The notes beneath the pieces were generated by a model, which worked only from the letters and a program-made list of their open reading frames with translations, did not search any database and was not told the origin of the DNA. This document shows, piece by piece, positions 5,273-7,449 of a stretch of DNA of 7,449 bases. The first letter of the stretch is position 1. Every line of letters begins with the position of its first letter. Position numbers and translations under genes: made by a program. Source of the stretch: Cuniculiplasma sp. (GTDB taxonomy: Archaea; Thermoplasmatota; Thermoplasmata; Thermoplasmatales; Thermoplasmataceae); the NCBI GenBank assembly GCA_023256455.1, contig JAGDXN010000046.1, positions 29,328-36,776 on the forward strand. The letters are read 5' to 3'.

Positions 5273-6039
5273 GACATGGCCTCCCTTATTTTCATGGCCT
5301 GCCCATATATTTTTTCGAAGGTTCTAAAATCAACCTGCTGTCTTGCGTCGCTCATGGCCCTTTCAGGTTCAGGATGTACCTCAATCATTATTCCGTCAGC
5401 TCCAGCACCAACCGCAGCATATGTGAGCGATGGTACATATTCACGCTTCCCGGCAGGATGGCTTGGATCCACAAGCACAGGATATTTTACCTTCTCCTTC
5501 AATACTGGAACTGCTGATATGTCCAGTGTAAATCTGGTTGAATCCTCAAAGGTCCTGATTCCCCTTTCAACCATAATGATCTGGTCGTTTCCCTCCTTTG
5601 AAATATATCTTGATGCCTGGTAGAACTCCTCCACCGTGTTTCCAAATCCTCTTTTTATTAAAACTGGCTTATCCAGTTTTCCCACAGCCCTTAAAAGGGA
5701 GAAGTTCTGGCAGTTTCTGCTTCCTATCTGGAATATATCGGTATATTCTCCAACAAGATCGAGATTTTCCTCATCCATCACCTCTGTTACAACCAGCATA
5801 TTGTATTGGTCTGCAGCCTTTCTAAGTATTTTCAGGCCCTTTTCTGCCAGCCCCTGAAAACTTTCAGGGGATGTCCTGGGTTTATAGGCACCTCCCCTCA
5901 GTATCTTCACACCTCTGGATGAAAGGAATGAAGCTGCTGCATCTATCTGCTCTTCACTTTCCACGGCACAGGGCCCTGCAATGAATCTTAACTGCCCCTC
6001 CGGGAAAAGTTCCCTTACATTTAACATCTTACTCATCAT
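5269..6039 (-). CDS. aroF: 3-deoxy-7-phosphoheptulonate (DAHP) synthase, type I-beta
   Basis: First enzyme of the shikimate pathway: condenses phosphoenolpyruvate and erythrose 4-phosphate to DAHP. The 256 residues form the bare KDO8P-synthase-like barrel of the I-beta class with no ACT or chorismate mutase regulatory domain. In numbering from the new start: AGPC with metal ligand C24, RGGAYKPRTSP at 48-58, IGSRNCQNF (usually GARN.QNF) near 105, LIKRG near 127, ERGIRTFE at 158, DPSH with H194, E220 in MIEVH and D231 in MSDA, so all four expected metal ligands are present. The frame is open up to an ATG at 6069, but the start is placed at ATG 6039-6037 because AGGAGGT at 6047-6053 lies 7 nt upstream; the next ATG (6036) is an alternative. 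It overlaps the trpC end by 11 bp and is the last gene of the trp operon. Confidence 0.95.
   Translation of the reverse strand: MMSKMLNVRELFPEGQLRFIAGPCAVESEEQIDAAASFLSSRGVKILRGGAYKPRTSPESFQGLAEKGLKILRKAADQYNMLVVTEVMDEENLDLVGEYTDIFQIGSRNCQNFSLLRAVGKLDKPVLIKRGFGNTVEEFYQASRYISKEGNDQIIMVERGIRTFEDSTRFTLDISAVPVLKEKVKYPVLVDPSHPAGKREYVPSLTYAAVGAGADGIMIEVHPEPERAMSDARQQVDFRTFEKIYGQAMKIREAMS
5310..5315 (+). terminator. T6 tract downstream of the HTH gene stop
   Basis: Six T on the plus strand, about 38 bases beyond the HTH stop and inside the 3' end of the DAHP synthase gene. It is a candidate archaeal U-tract terminator for the regulator transcript. Confidence 0.4.
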
Positions 6040-6787
6040 AGTAATTACCTCCTGTTTCTTTAATTTCATTTAAAAAATTTTGATCATTCAGCACTGATGT
6101 GCCTATGAGATAGGCATCAAAGTCCATCTCAAGGCTCCTCCTAAGATTTGAACTGTTCATTCCACTCTCCAGAACCTTAAGGTTATTCCTTCCCTTCAAA
6201 ATGGAAAGCGCCCTTTCCTCATCGGGCTCCATTGTAAGTGTTTTCAAATTTCTTCTGTTGTATCCAATGATAATTCTATCATCATCAGGAATCTTCCCTG
6301 CGGATTCCATATGGTGAAATTCCACAAGAGGCTCCATGCCCTTCTCCATTCCATATTTGCAGAGTTCATCCAGTTTTTCCCTTCCCAGAAAATCTGCTAT
6401 GAGAAGATAGGAATCAAAGCCTGAGATATATGCCATATCTATCATGGATTTCCTGTCAATAAAATCCTTCATGAGGATGGGCTTTCCCAAATCCTGCAAA
6501 GGAACGGCATCATCGATGGAACCCTTAAAGTAGTCAGGTTCTGTCAGTACGCTGATGGCATCGCCATATATTGCTATTCTTTCCTTAAAGGATTCAGGAT
6601 CATTTATGGTGGTTGATTTGAATCCTGAGGGGGATTGCCTTTTGAATTCCAGAATAAAGAATTTCTTTCCCGTTGATCTTTTTCTTATAATCCTGTTTGC
6701 CATGGATATTACAGGCCTTTCTCTTATTCTTTCTGTGTATATTTTTCTGCTTGCATTCCTTGCATAAATGGTCTCAACTGTGCCCAT
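6029..6787 (-). CDS. trpC: Indole-3-glycerol-phosphate synthase
   Basis: Closes the indole ring in tryptophan synthesis, converting carboxyphenylamino-deoxyribulose phosphate to indole-3-glycerol phosphate with release of CO2 and water. The 252 residues are a single-domain barrel of normal archaeal length, not fused to TrpF. Expected catalytic positions are all present: E47 and K49 in LEFKRQSPSG, SVLTEPDYFKGS at 79-90, K107 in ILMKDF, E156 in PLVEFHH, N177 in IGYNRRNL, and E207-S208 in LESGMN. The phosphate loop near the end is LIGTSVL. The ATG at 6787-6785 directly abuts the trpG stop with no gap and has GGAGGT 7 nt upstream. It overlaps the DAHP synthase start by 11 bp. The usual ring motif G-I-N-N-R appears as G-Y-N-R-R, a mild variation. 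Confidence 0.96.
   Translation of the reverse strand: MGTVETIYARNASRKIYTERIRERPVISMANRIIRKRSTGKKFFILEFKRQSPSGFKSTTINDPESFKERIAIYGDAISVLTEPDYFKGSIDDAVPLQDLGKPILMKDFIDRKSMIDMAYISGFDSYLLIADFLGREKLDELCKYGMEKGMEPLVEFHHMESAGKIPDDDRIIIGYNRRNLKTLTMEPDEERALSILKGRNNLKVLESGMNSSNLRRSLEMDFDAYLIGTSVLNDQNFLNEIKETGGNYYDE
6047..6053 (-). promoter_or_regulatory. Strong ribosome binding site that sets the DAHP synthase start
   Basis: AGGAGGT on the minus strand, 7 nt before ATG 6039-6037, lying within the last codons of trpC. It argues against the longer start at 6069, which would put this site inside the coding region. Confidence 0.8.
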
Positions 6788-7351
6788 TCACTGAACCTCC
6801 ATAAAATTTTTAATTATTTCCCTTCCATATTCGGTGTAAAAGCTTTCGGGATGGAACTGTATTCCAAATATACGGAGATCCTTTGTATGGAAGCCCATGA
6901 CGGAGCCATCCCTCGATGAAAGGGCGTCCACAACAATCCTTTCCGATGGAATCACTGTGAGGGAATGATAACGCACAGCCCTGAAACTTTCCGGGATGCC
7001 CTTATAGAGAGGAGAATCCATGTGCATGATTCTGTCTATTTCTCCGTGAAGTGGCCTGTCCATGACCTTTATGGAAGAGCCAAAGTAATAGGCCAGGGTC
7101 TGATGACCAAAGCAAATACCCAGAATATGGGAATCCTTGGAGGATTTTAAAAATTCCAGTATCTTTCCCCTGTCACTGTAATTTTCAGGATTTCCAGGAC
7201 CAGGAGATATGATGATCCTTTCATATTTTTCCGGATCAAGATGCTCCAGATCCTCATTCATAACCACATCCATATCATATCCCAGGGCCCCGGCGATCTG
7301 AACAATGTTGTAAACAAAGGAATCGTGGTTATTGATAAGAAGAGACTTCAC
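6788..7351 (-). CDS. trpG: Anthranilate synthase component II, glutamine amidotransferase
   Basis: Glutaminase subunit of anthranilate synthase: releases ammonia from glutamine for TrpE to use on chorismate. The 187 residues form a class I amidotransferase. In numbering from the new start: NNHDSFVYNIVQ near the N terminus, SPGPGNP near 50-56, nucleophile C80 in GICFGHQ, and the catalytic pair H167 and E169 in QFHPESFYTEYG. The catalytic triad is therefore complete. The start is GTG at 7351-7349 (MKSLLINNHDSF), set by a perfect AGGAGGTG 6 nt upstream and by the family N terminus. The longer frame from ATG 7396 would add 15 residues unlike any TrpG and would sit inside trpE. It overlaps the trpE end by 23 bp and abuts trpC. 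It could in principle also serve PabA function. Confidence 0.96.
   Translation of the reverse strand: MKSLLINNHDSFVYNIVQIAGALGYDMDVVMNEDLEHLDPEKYERIIISPGPGNPENYSDRGKILEFLKSSKDSHILGICFGHQTLAYYFGSSIKVMDRPLHGEIDRIMHMDSPLYKGIPESFRAVRYHSLTVIPSERIVVDALSSRDGSVMGFHTKDLRIFGIQFHPESFYTEYGREIIKNFMEVQ
6795..6800 (-). promoter_or_regulatory. Ribosome binding site for trpC
   Basis: GGAGGT on the minus strand inside the end of trpG, 7 nt before ATG 6787-6785. It confirms the trpC start and coupling to trpG. Confidence 0.8.
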
Positions 7352-7449
7352 TCTTAACACCTCCTGTGGCTGACAGCGATTTGCTGAACATCTCATTTAC
7401 TTCCTTTTCTGGTACTGAATCCTTCACAATGCCTGCTCCAACATGCGGC
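7329..7449 (-). CDS. trpE: Anthranilate synthase component I, C-terminal 39 residues (partial)
   Basis: Only the end of the gene is in the window. In the frame ending with TAA at 7331-7329 it encodes HVGAGIVKDSVPEKEVNEMF and a short tail to SSYQ. The GAGIV.DSVPE.E stretch is the conserved C-terminal block of chorismate-utilizing enzymes (TrpE/PabB family), where GAGIV helps form the active site. Immediate overlap with trpG (23 bp) supports TrpE over isochorismate synthase or PabB. The rest of the protein, including the tryptophan feedback site, lies beyond the right edge. Confidence 0.88.
   Translation of the reverse strand, partial: PHVGAGIVKDSVPEKEVNEMFSKSLSATGGVKSEVSSYQ
7358..7365 (-). 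promoter_or_regulatory. Perfect ribosome binding site that sets the trpG GTG start
   Basis: AGGAGGTG on the minus strand, 6 nt before GTG 7351-7349. It lies within the trpE coding sequence, so trpG translation is probably coupled to that of trpE. Confidence 0.85.

Noticed and set aside
1..7449. Mobile elements, CRISPR arrays, tRNA or defence genes
   Set aside because: No transposase, terminal repeats, regularly spaced repeats, cloverleaf-like sequence or defence-related domain was seen; gene content is housekeeping.

Overview
The window looks like a piece of an archaeal chromosome, most likely from the Thermoplasmata (Thermoplasma/Ferroplasma/Cuniculiplasma-like). Reasons: the ribosomal proteins are archaeal types (L18e, archaeal L13, archaeal S9); there is a long archaeal FKBP, an archaeal TrmJ-type SPOUT enzyme and a bacterio-opsin-activator-type HTH regulator; arginine is mostly AGG/AGA; genes at the heads of transcription units have AT-rich TATA-like boxes close to their start codons, while genes inside operons have strong GGAGGT-type ribosome binding sites. 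The lineage call is inference from gene content. All genes but one are on the minus strand. Coding density is very high and no gap exceeds about 140 bases.

Reading the minus strand from right to left: (1) At the right edge is an aromatic amino acid operon: the 3' end of trpE, trpG, trpC and a type I-beta DAHP synthase. The genes overlap or abut (23 bp overlap, 0 bp gap, 11 bp overlap), each with a clear ribosome binding site. DAHP synthase makes the first shikimate-pathway intermediate; TrpE/TrpG make anthranilate from chorismate; TrpC closes the indole ring. The operon thus joins the entry step and the tryptophan branch. (2) A single plus-strand gene for an HTH_10-type transcription regulator with a CxxC motif meets this operon tail to tail, with the stop codons overlapping. 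(3) Divergent from the regulator is pyruvate kinase with a C-terminal extension resembling the PEP-utilizer 'mobile' domain, but without its phospho-histidine. (4) Next comes an overlapping pair: a long FKBP-type protein and a TrmJ-like tRNA 2'-O-methyltransferase. (5) At the left is the ribosomal protein operon rpl18e-rpl13-rps9, with rps9 running off the window.

Several first-guess start codons should be moved: rpl18e, the DAHP synthase and trpG start further in than their longest open frames, and rps9 starts at a TTG overlapping the rpl13 stop. No mobile element, CRISPR array, tRNA, rRNA or defence system was seen. The most interesting points are the pyruvate kinase extension and its mixed K+ site, the CxxC regulator facing pyruvate kinase, the FKBP active-site substitutions, and the tail-to-tail overlap with U-tracts lying inside the opposing genes. 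I see no clear wholly new system; the window is mostly housekeeping with a few unusual variants.
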